A stretch of DNA of 64,000 nucleotides, from NCBI GenBank assembly GCA_031841125.1, contig CM063114.1, positions 26,667,266 to 26,731,265 on the forward strand, written 5' to 3'. Origin of the DNA: Acanthococcus lagerstroemiae (lineage: Eukaryota > Arthropoda > Insecta > Hemiptera > Eriococcidae). The notes beneath the pieces are model-generated. The model saw nothing but the letters and a program-made list of their open reading frames with translations, was not told where the DNA came from and did not search any database. Positions 23,007-33,893 of the stretch are shown here, piece by piece. How positions within the stretch are numbered: position 1 is the stretch's first letter; every line of letters begins with the position of its first letter. The translations under genes were made by a program, and so were the position numbers.

Positions 23007-23178
23007 AAGCCTGCTAAAATTGTCTTCGAATCGTTTACAAGTTTTAAGACTCTTTCATATTTGATCAGAATTCCTTAAAATTCTTCAACATTTATACGAC
23101 TAACTCTTCAAGACCTGATGATTATTTTGTAAGACTTCTTAAGACTCTTTCAGAATTTTCAAAACGCCACTGAGACTT
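23007..23178. repeat. 172-bp direct repeat, right copy
   Basis: Second copy of 22,561-22,732. It begins directly after the TAA-repeat tail of the LINE, as a 3' target-site copy should. Confidence 0.85.
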
Positions 23179-25120
23179 GAAAACTTGTTCAAGTCTCTGT
23201 AAGACACTTGCGTAACACTCGTTGGGACTCCTCAAGACTAGGTTACGACTTTCGAGATTCCGTCATACAGGTTTAAGATTCTTTGAGACTTTATAAGATT
23301 CAAGCAAGGTTATTTGACCCTTAGCAAAATGTCTTCAATTTTTTTTTTCTCTGAAAGACAACTGCCATCTGGTTTTTCAAAAAAACATATTATCTACTCC
23401 GAAGTGGTACGTTTTTTCACATAGAAAAGAAATTTACAATCGTTTTGCCTTTTTAAAAGGCTGAAAGCTCGAGACGTGCGTCATTTCGCACCCACGTAGC
23501 ACTTTAAAAGTGCTCTGTTTCAGCTTTCGAACTTACTGGAATGAAAAGAAATGAAACTGAATAAAATTTTTCTACTCTAGGGCGGAAAATGTTGAATAAG
23601 CAGACGGTTCTGCAGATTTGTCTGTCTGGCCGGATCTTGTGGTAGCAGATCTTCCCCGAGGTTTCTGAATTTCAGGTTTTCGATTTGGACGGGATTGAAT
23701 TGTTCTAATTAATGGACACCCCCCCCCCTCAACTATTTTTCAAGCGTTCTGAATTGAACCATTCTACTGCATTCTACTCCTTAAGAAACCATCATAATTG
23801 CTCCTCCCGTGACTACTCCTCGTTAGGATTCACAAAGCTGAGAATGAAATGAAAACCAGAATGTATCGATAAAATGAGTTCAATCTCAACAAAATTGCAG
23901 TCAGGACGTCGGATCAATTCGAGAAAATTTTATGACCAATTAAAATTTTCTTTTACAAATCAAATGGTGACCTAACTCTTGAGTTTTTCATTTCAGCAGC
24001 AATTACTCGTGTATTTGTTTACGAGTGGCGTATTATTGTATTCTACGCGAGCTCCAGCGGTTGGTCTTATGGTTTTACACCTACATCGAACGGTGGATAA
24101 TCGATTACTCACACAGCTGGTATCCGAAAACCAGATGCAACAAATTAGAAGTCGTATAGTCTGTACATCCGGACTCTGCACATCTTGATCTCTCCGTTCA
24201 GCCGTTCCACAACTATACAGTTTACAGCATATACAGAATATCCGATAAATGTAAAAATGAAGTAGTCAGCGCCACAAAAAAAAAAAGAAAAAAAGAAAAA
24301 AAAAGTATAACGAAACAAAAGAAAGGCCGACAAAAGAACGACTATAAGGTGGAGAGAAAACAGGGCGAGGAAAATGAAAAATGAGTGAAAATGTAACGCA
24401 AGAAAAAGAAGGATTTATATCAACGTTTCCATTGAAGAAACTTACTGAAAAGATCAGGTATCGGTTTATGCAGTGAAATGAAGCGGCAAAAGAAAGCACC
24501 TCCTCGTCCAGGGCCAAGAAATAAAGAAAGAAAGAAAGGGGGAAAACGAAGAATAAATATAATGTGTTATGAAAACATCAGAAAAGGATTCGTGATGGGA
24601 GTGTAAAACGCGGGAGTTGTATGACAAAGAGGCGAACTGTATATTTTTTCTTCATAGTTTTATCCTAATGTGTCTTCTTGAAAGTGGAAAGCACAATGGA
24701 TAGATTTACTTTCCAATTCAAAGGAAACAGAGAGAGAGAGAGCGAGAGAAAAAAAAACAAAGATAGCTTTTTCGGATTTACGGCACGGTGAAGAGACGCA
24801 GACGAGAGAGATTGTGAGAATTTTATGGAAAAATTTATTTTCAATTTCAGACGATATTGCGAGTATTTCCTTCGCAGAAGTTTTCCAAGTACAATGAAAG
24901 TTTATAGTAAGATGTAAGTTTCCAGTTTGCAACTCTCTGATCGAGCGTTGGAAAGCTATCATATTAATGTTATTCATTCGCAAAATTTTAGGCTGTTTTG
25001 GCAATCTATCTACAGCCCACTCCCCATACGCACACTTCATTGGTGAGTGACATGTTACCGATCTAGCTTCTTCCAGATAAGTCTAGCAGTTTTCATGGAT
25101 GTTTAGCAGCATTCAGGAGC
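23179..25120. other. GACTC-word island, then low-repeat DNA without a gene
   Basis: From 23,179 to about 23,320 AAGACTC / TTGAGACTT words continue. The rest is unique, with A-rich runs at 24,275-24,305 and a GA-rich run at 24,730-24,755. Lysine- and serine-rich frames here follow those runs. No coding motif recognised. Confidence 0.4.
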
Positions 25121-25125
25121 ATCCA

Positions 25126-25625
25126 AAATCACCACAACAACGCACCTGCCGTTAATCAATCCACCAGACTTCAAAGCTCATCTACATCTCCTCCTACTCA
25201 CAGAGTGGCAAGAGGAATGAAGTGGTACTACCGGCAAACTCCACAGTATCAAGCAGGGTAGGTATACACGACTGGACGAAGATGATTAGTAGAGCGTGTA
25301 GTACACGCAAGTTGGAAACAGCAGTCAACCGAATCCTACTTGGACACACTTGCACCACCCACGACTATGTACAATCGCGCCAGCTTCCTCCTCAGTGCTC
25401 AACATGCAATGTAACACTCGCAGTTCACCACATCATACACGTTTGCGCCAAGTATGAACCACATCGACTTCCATCGCTATCAAACACATTCAAACTAGAC
25501 AACATTTCAGATCTATTATGCTTCATCAATGGAACAGAACTGTACAAAATCTTATAATTAGCATACCCATTGTCGGGAACATAGCCCCTTGAGTCGTAAG
25601 AGTCCTGTTACATAAATAAATAAAT
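25126..25625 (+). pseudogene. Jockey-like LINE ORF2 C-terminus with A-rich tail
   Basis: The first part reads DFKAHLHLLLLTEWQEE, then after a stop and frame change NKLHSIK-like text. The frame from 25,222 reads NRILLGHTCTTHDYV, PPQCSTCNVTLAVHHI and HVCAKYE, ending SDLLCFINGTELYKIL and TAA. This is the C-terminal zinc-knuckle region that follows RNase H in Jockey-type LINEs (LR.GH.RLTH......P..C..C...LTV.HIL..C..Y). A 3' UTR ends at the tail CATAAATAAATAAATGA. Same family type as 33,222-33,863. It is 5'-truncated and inactive. Confidence 0.8.
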
Positions 25626-25964
25626 GATTTCTACGAAAATCTCAGCATTGTTCCTATCTATTCAGCATTTTGATTTTACCCTAAATTATCGATAATTCCG
25701 CAGTCAGTATTGACGAATATAATTATCAGTCTTAGCGAGCATTAAAACACATAGTTTTTACAAGTTCAATCAGTATCAGAATGGCCCTTATACGTTTTTA
25801 AAGATACTAGAGAGTCTTAAGGTGTATTAACAGAATTTAGAGCCGTTTCCATGAATCTTAAATGTATTAACAAAAGGTTCTATAATGAATGGTTATTAGC
25901 TTTAACGAATTTAAAGAACCTGATATGGTACTAAGAAGCCTTAAAATGTCTTGGCTTCTCGTAA

Positions 25965-26575
25965 TGAGTCCCCTCTCTCTGTGTGCTACCTTGGCGTGGT
26001 GATGGAGTTTATAGAAGAACTAAAGGGACATAGAAGAAGTACGATTCCGACAGATAAACCTTGATAAAAGCAAGGGTAAATTACATCAGTAGTCTTCCTC
26101 GGAGATGAGTCTCCACCAACCCTGTCGAGAGGGAGGGGGAAAGGAGGGAAATACCCCGGGCTCGGACTTTCAAGAGGGCCCGATATTTTTAAGACTTGAA
26201 TTTCAACGCTTACGACTACATCATACTGTACATCAAATCAGCAATCACTCGGACTCTGTAAAAGAATCCTCTTATCCCGTAGCTTATAATTTTTTCCCAT
26301 CTGACAAAAGATAAAAATGAACTGGAAGGAGGGGGCCCGTGGGAATTCCCCCAGGCCCTCTTTTTCTCTCAACGGGGCTAGTCTCTACCACCACAATTAT
26401 GATGGCTACTCACAAAGTAAATAATAATTCCGGACGTAAAACGTCTCCCATTTGCATACCCGGGTGGAGACTACCTTGTGAGAAATTGAGAATAGGGACA
26501 TGCAATGTAAGGACACTGAAGTAAGCAAATTGGAAAACTTAAAGAAAAATATAAAAACATCAAATTTTGCACACA
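25965..26575 (+). pseudogene. RTE-like LINE 5' end with start of AP endonuclease
   Basis: A frame ending at 26,524 contains KLRIGTCNVRTLK, the opening strand of an apurinic/apyrimidinic endonuclease domain (consensus IGTWNVRTL). This domain nicks target DNA in RTE and related LINEs. After a TAA and a shift the reading continues QIGKLKEKYKNIKF, again as expected, and then the domain is lost near 26,575. The GC-richer leader from about 25,965, with TACCTTGGCGTGGTG, resembles the 5' UTR of this LINE group. The W-to-C change, the stop and the loss of the rest make it a relic. A LINE 5' end without its 3' end implies a later deletion, because LINE insertions normally lose their 5' part. Confidence 0.7.
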
Positions 26576-27341
26576 TTGGGGTCATCTTTGTTTTTGAAGA
26601 ACAATTTCTGCTTGCTCCATCCAAAAAAGTATGTTGGGCATTGCTAGACCCACCATTTTTCTCTTTAGTGCAAGGTTGAAGTCTATATGTGCTCAAGGCT
26701 CAACATTTCTTTCCGGGTGAGATATCGTGTGATTATATACCTTGGTTGTCCCTAAAATCGCTACCAATCTCGGAGGCTATATCGCCACACCTGTATCAGG
26801 CCAGACTACAGTGGCGTGCACTCCAGACAAGCAAGGTAAGCGCCGCTTACCCTGAAAATTCCCGAGAAAATAAGTTTTCATATAGAATATCAACTTCAAC
26901 TTGTAACAAATAAAAGATAATGAAACACTGGGCAAAACAGCGACTGTATTCACGCTTACAGTTAAGTATATGTACATATAATAAATTCATGGGAGATGTA
27001 TACTGTTTGGCATTTGGCAATCCTTGTACCTACATGTATATTTGTATAGGCCAGTAAGGTGTGCGTCGGATCTAGTGCTTCTTTTCCATACTGCACATAA
27101 CATTGCATGACTTACACCCCGCCTCCATGTTAATTACAAACACAAAAACACACTAGCATGTTCAACGCGACAAAACCTGTGCGTTTGGTTGCATTCTGGA
27201 AACGCTTAAAGCGCTTCCAGCTCGGCTTGGCTACACACAAACGTTGAAGTTGACAGTAAATATGATTATGTTCTTTTACTAGTCAATGCGTTATGTTTGA
27301 ATGCTCCATGTTTTTTTGCCCACAAAATGCGTATTTGAGAT

Positions 27342-27888
27342 CTTATTGAAAACCCGTTTTCGCAACTTACTCTTAATGAACAATTAGAAATTATTAATGG
27401 AGGGAAAGCCTAAACCAGAATTACCATTCTTAAAAACTGAGCAAAAGAGAGGTGGTTCAAGTTTTACTAGACACTGTCACATATTGCAATATGAAAACAT
27501 TTTGTGGTTAACCAGTCGTGAAGATGGTGGAAAACTGTTCAGTTGGCCATGTCTATTCAGGGACGTACAGACAGGGCGGGCAACTCGCCCCTCCCCCCGC
27601 CTCCTATAACATTTTTTCACTCAGCAGTTGAGAAAATTCACAATTTCCAAATTTCAATCAGGAAGAGTTGGGAAAATCCAACAAGTCAAAAGGTTTTTTT
27701 TTTGCTTTGATACTTGGCAATTTTGAGCTGCGTCAGTTGAGACTTTCACAATTCCCCCCTCCTCCAGGAAAAACTCCTTGGTTGGACGTCCCTGTGTATA
27801 TTATACGTCACAGAAAAGAATAAATGCATATGGAATGACCTACACAGGGATACAACAATTTGAATAATTTCATTAATGCCGCTTTGTA
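27342..27888 (+). pseudogene. hAT (ZMYM1-like) transposase N-terminal fossil
   Basis: Reading in order: LIENPFSQLTLNEQLEIING, a one-base shift near 27,407, KPKPELPFLKTEQK, then the TTF-type zinc-finger block SSFTRHCHILQYEN..WLT..DGGKLFSWPCLF. The reading is cut at 27,557 by a MITE. After the MITE it resumes with EKNKCIWND and, in another frame, GYNNLNNFINAAL. This order (NPF..LT..EK.EI...G.P.PELP, SF....Y....WL......LFCWPCLLF, GYNDLNNL) is characteristic of ZMYM1-like hAT transposases. The RNase H-like catalytic core and HAT dimerisation domain are missing. Confidence 0.8.
27558..27794. mobile_element. hAT MITE inserted in the transposase fossil
   Basis: Ends CAGGGACGTACAGACAGG and, reversed, CAGGGACGTCCAACCAAG. 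The flanks TGTCTATT and TGTATATT are an 8-bp duplication of the transposase sequence with one change. The inside carries the AGTTGGGAAAATCCAACAAG and TTTTTGCTTTGATACTTGG words shared with the copies at 42,782-43,301 and 63,397-63,707. C-rich and G-rich tracts lie just inside each end. Confidence 0.9.
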
Positions 27889-27983
27889 GTAGCATGTTTC
27901 ATACTTTTATTCTGATTTTTACTTCACCTCTACGCTTGTCGTTTACTTCCTAGGGAAAATCACCGCACGCCCCTGCCAGACTG

Positions 27984-30920
27984 CCTTTCAAATTGTGGTT
28001 CAAACGTCAATAGTCAATATGTAGTAAAACCAATCAAAATAAAAACTCTGTAGTTACAAATCAAATGAATTATGGTTATTAGCTTCACTGTTGTTTAGCT
28101 GCGTTAGGGATTCTGAAAATATGATTTGAAAATTCAATTTGAGTATTAAACTTTGTCAGTGGAAAATGATAGCAAGAGACATATCGACACCTTAGAGCAG
28201 AAATAGTGCTATTGGGGGAAATGAGTTATTCCGTATCATTGGAAAGGAAATTTCACGCTCTACCATAGGCAACACTGCATGTTGATGCTGGCAAAATATC
28301 AACATTACATAAAAATGACGTCCCGATTTTGTAACACAGGAGTGATAGACTACTGAAAACTTCTTCTCCCTTTTCTGTCAATTTCAATAAAATGTAGTGG
28401 CACTATTTTGTTCTAAGGTATTGATATGTTAAATAACAAAACAAGCAAATCTTAAATTAGAACAATGTACCAAAGATATTCTTTTTGGTCTTTTCTCTCA
28501 TTTAGTTGGTAAAGGTAGATATGTCTTATTTCCAGCCATGCATCAATTATATAGACGACGTCTCCTACCACTTGGTAGGAGGTTCAATGGGAGAACTGGT
28601 CTTTAGTTGGACGCTGCGAAAAGGGGTAACAGTGTTGTTTCACATACAATAGAAAAATATCTGACTTACCATTTTTATCAGTTCTTGCTACAAAGCCGCG
28701 ACTGCGTTGCTTTGCCATGCGTCATCATCACTCCGCGCTTCGATTAATCTGCAAAACAAATAGTTTATTGAAGAATTACAATTTACTAAATATTTTATCA
28801 TTTATACGTGAAATCAAGAAATGCATCAGTATATTGCGTGATACTGTAAAACAATACTTAGTATCGAAAATATCAACTATAAGGGTGGCAGTTAACTCTT
28901 CAAATAAGAAGAAGTCCTTTGGCTAATCCCAAAAAGTAATAACCATCCTTTATGATGTTGTGTTTGTCTTCCATTGGCTCTTTTTCTCATCAACTGATGT
29001 AAAATAGTTCAACGCGATGCGTGATATCAGCAGTTTGGGTTTGTCTTGCATTGGCTCTTTTTCTTATCAATTGATGTTCGAGATACACGAGAATGAATCG
29101 CGTTTGCTTTCAACAGTGGCACTTGTGGTTTCAAATGTAAAAGTGAACGTAATAGTGTGTAAAAGAAACAGACAGGAAGATGGTTGTACATTGTGCTTAC
29201 AGTCTCAGCAAAATTGACTCGAGGTATCAACATAAGGAATCGATGAAAGGAGTTTATTGTGTGAGGATTGTAATATTGTGTATGATTCTTGCTGAAATTA
29301 AGGTTAGCGTGAACCAACTGACATTTTTGTACACAAAATGAGTTATTAGTATCGTTGGAAAGAATGTAAAAAGTAGAATTTTTCAGAATTCGGCTTTTGA
29401 TTCAAAAAATGTGTACTCACGTTGATCAAAGCTTATCAGTATAAACGCTGTATCATAAAGTTTCTACATGGCCCTTGAACTTAGAATCACATGTTCTCAG
29501 AGAACAGATTTTGCTGGTTGGTCCCCTTACTCTTAACGGCGTCCAAGTGCGATTGTACTTTTGTATTTTTTGTTTGATGTTGGTTAGTGGAATAGCCGCC
29601 CAGACTCCAGCTGAAAGGCCGACCCTATTACTAGGTCGCAAAGCAACCTGGCTTGTTATTTTATTTTTTAACCATGATGATTTTCACACTTTCATATTGC
29701 TGAATGGCTGCATAGCTGCACATCTGTTATTGTGATGACCACGACCTAAAAAGGTCCTAGTTCCTAGTCCTTCATTGTCGACCACGACACAAGAAACACC
29801 TAGTCTGCGGTCCTCATACCCCTGCCTATCAAAGAAGGCGAAAACAACTTTCCCTGTCGAAATTTACAGGTCAGTCGGTCCCTGATGTAATTGTACCTCA
29901 AAAAGTAGATGTTTTCTGGAAGTTTGAATTGATTGATCCGGCAGTTTTGGAGTATAGTTATCAGCAACATTGACCTGCATAAGTATTTAAAAAAACTTAT
30001 ATTACCGAAGCTTATTTCAAAAATCAACTGCAGAAGCTCCTGTGGCTGTATTCTCACATTTAATCGTGTCTTTTAAAAAGTCCCTTCACTGGTCTATCAG
30101 CAAATAAGTAACCAAATGTTATGTCTGAATAAAACATAATCAGGCAGAAATTACTAATGAGCTACATGTGGAGATCTGGAATTCTGGAGCATATTCTTGA
30201 ATTACATCTGTGACACAGCAGCATCACAAAATGTGGTACTTGGTTTCTTTTGCAACGGTTCCGTTCGGTATTACAACTACTCAGTTATAATTCACGACCT
30301 TATACATTCCCACAGAATTGATCAATATGTTGGTTGTAATTAACTTCACGTAATAAATACAAGCACGCGATATTTTAAATTTAGTGAATTATATTCAAGT
30401 TGGAACATGAATAGGCTTTTTTTTTCATTTCCCGATTTGTTATCATGGAGCCGGGTAATGTGTACGCGAATTTTCGAGACATTTTCAAGTACATGCCACT
30501 TACATGAGATAACACCGGATAAAATACCTCCGATACTTGCGATATAAATCAACGTATATATTGTACCTAAATATGTATGCAACCAGCATAAACTCGGATT
30601 CCTTTTCGTCGACGAAGATGGAGGATAAGAATTTTCGTAACTGATTTTCAGAATGTTTTGAATTCTGATTTTGAGGGTTGGTCTCTGGTATTCGATTGTC
30701 GCATTAAAATGCCAATACGATTATACTTCACGGCTGCCTCGTTCAATCCGGATCGGTAACGATGTACCTCCGCTGCTTAAAATATTTTACGCCGCTTTCA
30801 AACTGACCGTCGTATAAATATCCATCCGGGTATATATAAGTGTGATATCTTGTGTAACGTGGAATAACAAAATCCTCGAAACACACTCACGGTATAAATC
30901 GACAAATCAGTTGCTTTGTC
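27984..30920. other. AT-rich low-repeat DNA, no gene recognised
   Basis: A 40-bp segment, TTTGTCTTCCATTGGCTCTT and on, is duplicated 77 bp apart (about 28,957 and 29,034). AATGAGTTATT...ATC(A/G)TTGGAAAG occurs near 28,220 and 29,338. A short GACC/GGTC-rich stretch lies near 29,735-29,790. No transposon ends or coding motif could be supported. Confidence 0.4.
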
Positions 30921-30930
30921 AATACATATT

Positions 30931-31107
30931 GTGATCGATTTTGATATAGAATTTGATACAAAAGTCAAGTTACCATGTTGACATCGACATTTGGATAGAA
31001 TTCTACATTGTAGTCGATGCAAAATTCAATCCAGATGTCGATATAGACAAAAGAACTCGACTTTTGTATCGAATTCTATAGAAAATTTGGACATAATGTC
31101 GATGTTG
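30931..31107. repeat. Imperfect inverted repeat (foldback)
   Basis: TATAGAATTTGATACAAAAG at the left pairs with reversed TATAGAATTCGATACAAAAG at the right. Further matches through ACATCGACATTTGGAT and ACATCTGGATTGAAT continue to the centre. Arms are about 80 bp with many mismatches. TCGATA/TATCGA words dominate. It may be an old MITE; no target duplication is visible. Confidence 0.5.
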
Positions 31108-32264
31108 TGTCGAAAAAGAGACGGATTTTACATGTCGGCATTTATGCATTTCAAGGGAACGAGCTCAGCACTGATAAATTTGAGAATAATCGTCTGAATG
31201 AGGGAAATGCCACATCTATGACCTCAAGGGAATTAATTCACGTTAAGGGTGACTTTTGCTAGGCATGGAAGTGGCATAACGGAATGTGAGTTCAATAAAA
31301 TAAGTTGCATTATTTCAAATTCTTGGCTTATATAAGGGTAGTACACACTACACAAGGAAGCTTTTTCGGAGATGTTTGACTCTCAGTAGCTGAATTTGTC
31401 CCTTTTGTAATAAAAGTAGAAACGTAATAACTAATATACAAGGGTCATTCTAAAAGTAACTTCACAGGTTTTACATTTTCACTTCTGAGAATACTGATGT
31501 GATAAGACTCGGGTTATGTGATTTGTAAGTTAGTACAAGTTCATGGTGAAAATTATAATTTGGTTCGTTCCCATGCTCGAGAGAGATGTGTTGAAACGTA
31601 GATTTAAGTAATTTTTCCCCCTCCAATTATAGAGTTTGCAGGGTCAATTGAATTTTTGACCTACAAAAATATTTCCTGTTTTAAAATTTATACCAGATTG
31701 TTCCACATAATATGGTAAATAAAATGTCATAGGGAATATAGTTTTATTCTTGGATAAAGGATTTTAACGCGAGACAAACGAAAACGCGCGAAGACGAGCC
31801 AAGCCGACTGACCGCAATAACCATCCAACTATAGAACAATTGTGTGCGCACGCACTCTTTAGGAGGAAAATACCGATGCTACGATGTTTCAAATTTTTAT
31901 TGACAGATGGCGCATGTAATATTTTTTTAAATTATTATTATTTTTTTATGTCTCTGGTTGTACTACATTATTTTGTATCCGTATGTTGACTGACCCTTAA
32001 ATATGAGAAAAGTAGACGCTAGGTGAGTTCCGCGTGAATGGTCTGACGGCCATCGAAAATAAAAAATGGATTCTGCTTTGAAAATCTCACGCATTTTCAC
32101 GCCGAGGGGAAAATGATAGAACCGCAAAATGACTGGAGATGAGACTCAGATGCAGTTTTGCACCCTGATTAGAAACAGGAAGGACGGCTGATTGCAGCGA
32201 TCATCAACTGGATTCCAAAATTTAGACAAAACATTCTATAGTGATGGAATATGAAAAATTCAAT
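31108..32264. other. Unique DNA with a solitary mariner-like end
   Basis: AGGGTCATTCTAAAAGTAAC at 31,442 looks like a mariner-type terminal repeat, but no partner end is found nearby. The rest shows no gene. Confidence 0.35.
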
Positions 32265-32795
32265 TTTCGGAGAGCTCCGGCGTCAGCGCTGGTGCTAATT
32301 ACTCAATTTTTCAGACGAATTCGAATCCGTTGTCAAATTTGAGCTAGATTCATTTTTTGACCCATTTCGACCACATTTTCGAGCCTATCTCGGGAACGGA
32401 GCGTCACCACCCAGTTTGCACAGTGGGTCCGGTACACGAAATCATGAGGGTTGTGACTTCGTGGGTCCGGTACACGAGACCACGGGGGTCGTGACTTCGT
32501 GGGTCCGGTACACGAGATCACGAGGGTCGTGACTTCGTGGCCCATTTCGACCATATTTTCGAATTTATCCCGGAAACGAAGCGTCAGCGCCAAATTTGAA
32601 CACTGAATTCGAACTCAGCGCAAAAAATTGAGTTGAAAGCAGTCTTTTGTTCAAAATTTTTGATTTTTCAAATTTTTTAAATGTCTCCATATTTATACAT
32701 TATATCTTTTTTGGGGCGAAAAAATTTTCGGAGAACTTCGGCGTCGGCGCTGGTGCTAATTACTCAATTTTTCGAGACGAATTCGAATCCGTGTT
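32265..32795. repeat. Nested direct repeats with a 38-bp tandem core
   Basis: The core is three 38-bp units beginning GTGGGTCCGGTACACGA at 32,423, 32,461 and 32,499. It is flanked by two copies of CCCATTTCGACCA.ATTTTCG then CGGGAACGGAGCGTCA-like sequence (32,360 and 32,541). Those are flanked by two copies of GGCGCTGGTGCTAATTACTC with AGACGAATTCGAATCCGT (about 32,275 and 32,735). The 86-codon antisense frame is only a read-through of the tandem units. Confidence 0.8.
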
Positions 32796-33220
32796 AATAA
32801 CCGCCCGCAGAATTTGTTGGTGGGTAGCAAGAATGCTGACGACCATAATTTAACCCTGATTTTTGTATTTGAATTGAGATTAGTGAATAGTTACACGGGC
32901 ATGAGTCACTGGCTGATAACTGAAAAAACGAACATGCGCAGTCCCTATATTATGTTGACGAATGTTAATAAACGTATTTGAAAAGCTTATGAGGTAGCGG
33001 TCGCTACCTCCGCTACCCTCTGCGGGTGCCCATGCTGGCTGTGCCTTTCCTATCACTCTGTCTTTGATGTCTTAGGTTACGTTAGGGTTGTTTCTATCTT
33101 TATTCGTCAGGGCGTCTTGCATGAACAACCGAGCTGAACTGATAATGTCACATTACTGGTTACACTGATGGCCATGAACTGGTAACACGTTTTTAAACTC
33201 CTACGGCAACCTAGCCATGT
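32796..33220. other. Unique DNA, no gene seen
   Basis: No coding motif or repeat structure stands out between the nested repeat and the LINE fragment. Confidence 0.35.
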
Positions 33221-33221
33221 T

Positions 33222-33863
33222 GTTAAAATCAAAGCATCCACTCTCATTCTCCATCTCATTTCCTTCACCACCAAGAGAATTTTTCTCATCTGGATCCCAA
33301 GCCATATTGGTATCCCAGGAAACGAGGCAGTTGATCAAGCGGCACAGCAAGCTACACAGATCCCATATATCACTCGTCAACTCCCTATCTCAACAGATCT
33401 CACTTCCGCCATTCGCCAGACCATTTTGCGTAAGTGGTTCAAAGAGTGGCGGCATCAAACCTCTCGGCACGACAGACTCGCACAAATCAAGCTTACACCT
33501 GTCCCCTGGTCAACGTTCCAACGTTTCTCACACTGCTAGGAAGTTATTATCACCCGCCTAAGGATCGGACATACACGCCTCACACATACGCATCTTCTCA
33601 CTAATCTGTATCCCCTCAACTGCCCACACTGTGGACCACCTGTTCTCATGCCCCTTCCTCTCCTGCCTTCGTAACTCTCACCACGTCCCCCATAGTCGAA
33701 TTCTTGCCCTCTACAACTCCCACGAGCACATAAACAACACCCTCACCTACCTTTCTGCTGATGGATACCTCTGCAACATATAGACAACAATCTTTCCCGA
33801 GCCCATAGCCCGAGAGTATAGCTCCGTGGCTCAATAATAATAAAATAAAATAAAATAAACAAT
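33222..33863 (+). pseudogene. Jockey-like LINE: RNase H end and C-terminal tail
   Basis: From 33,222 the frame reads to FLIWIPSHIGIPGNEAVDQA, the last strand and helix of an RNase H domain that removes template RNA. It continues TSAIRQTILRKWFKEW to a stop near 33,538. In a shifted frame VIITRLRIGHTRLTHTHL then LNCPHCGPP is the zinc-knuckle region, and a last frame ILALYNSHEHINN...LSADGYLCNI ends at TAG near 33,780. The AATAATAATAAAATAAAATA tail finishes the element. Endonuclease and reverse transcriptase are missing through 5' truncation. Frame changes and stops make it inactive. Confidence 0.85.
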
Positions 33864-33893
33864 CCCTCGCCCGTTCTTTCCATTTTAGAAGAA
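33864..33893. repeat. Target-site duplication of the minus-strand LINE, left
   Basis: CTTTCCATTTTAGAAGAA and its upstream CCCTCGCCC match 34,513-34,544 with a few changes. It lies directly at the A-rich 3' end of the LINE fragment. Confidence 0.75.

Larger units (their letters stand above)
26809..27975 (+). mobile_element. Deleted hAT element with TTF-zinc-finger transposase remnant
   Basis: Ends CAGTGGCGTGCACTCC and, reversed, CAGGGGCGTGCGGTGA are hAT-type. The flanks CCAGACTA (26,801-26,808) and CCAGACTG (27,976-27,983) form an 8-bp target duplication with one change. The GTAAGCGCCGCTTACC hairpin lies near the left end. Inside is the broken first part of a hAT transposase of the kind annotated as zinc finger MYM-type protein 1-like, itself carrying a later MITE. 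The dimerisation half is deleted. Confidence 0.85.

Noticed and set aside
24145..24517. Two overlapping minus-strand frames rich in F, S and L
   Set aside because: They are complements of AAAAAGAAAA-type tracts at 24,275-24,305 and show no motif.
31441..31462. Mariner-like terminal repeat
   Set aside because: A matching inverted partner and transposase text are absent, so an element cannot be delimited.
32423..32536. Three regularly spaced repeats reminiscent of a CRISPR array
   Set aside because: The 38-bp units are contiguous with no spacers, and the genome is eukaryotic.
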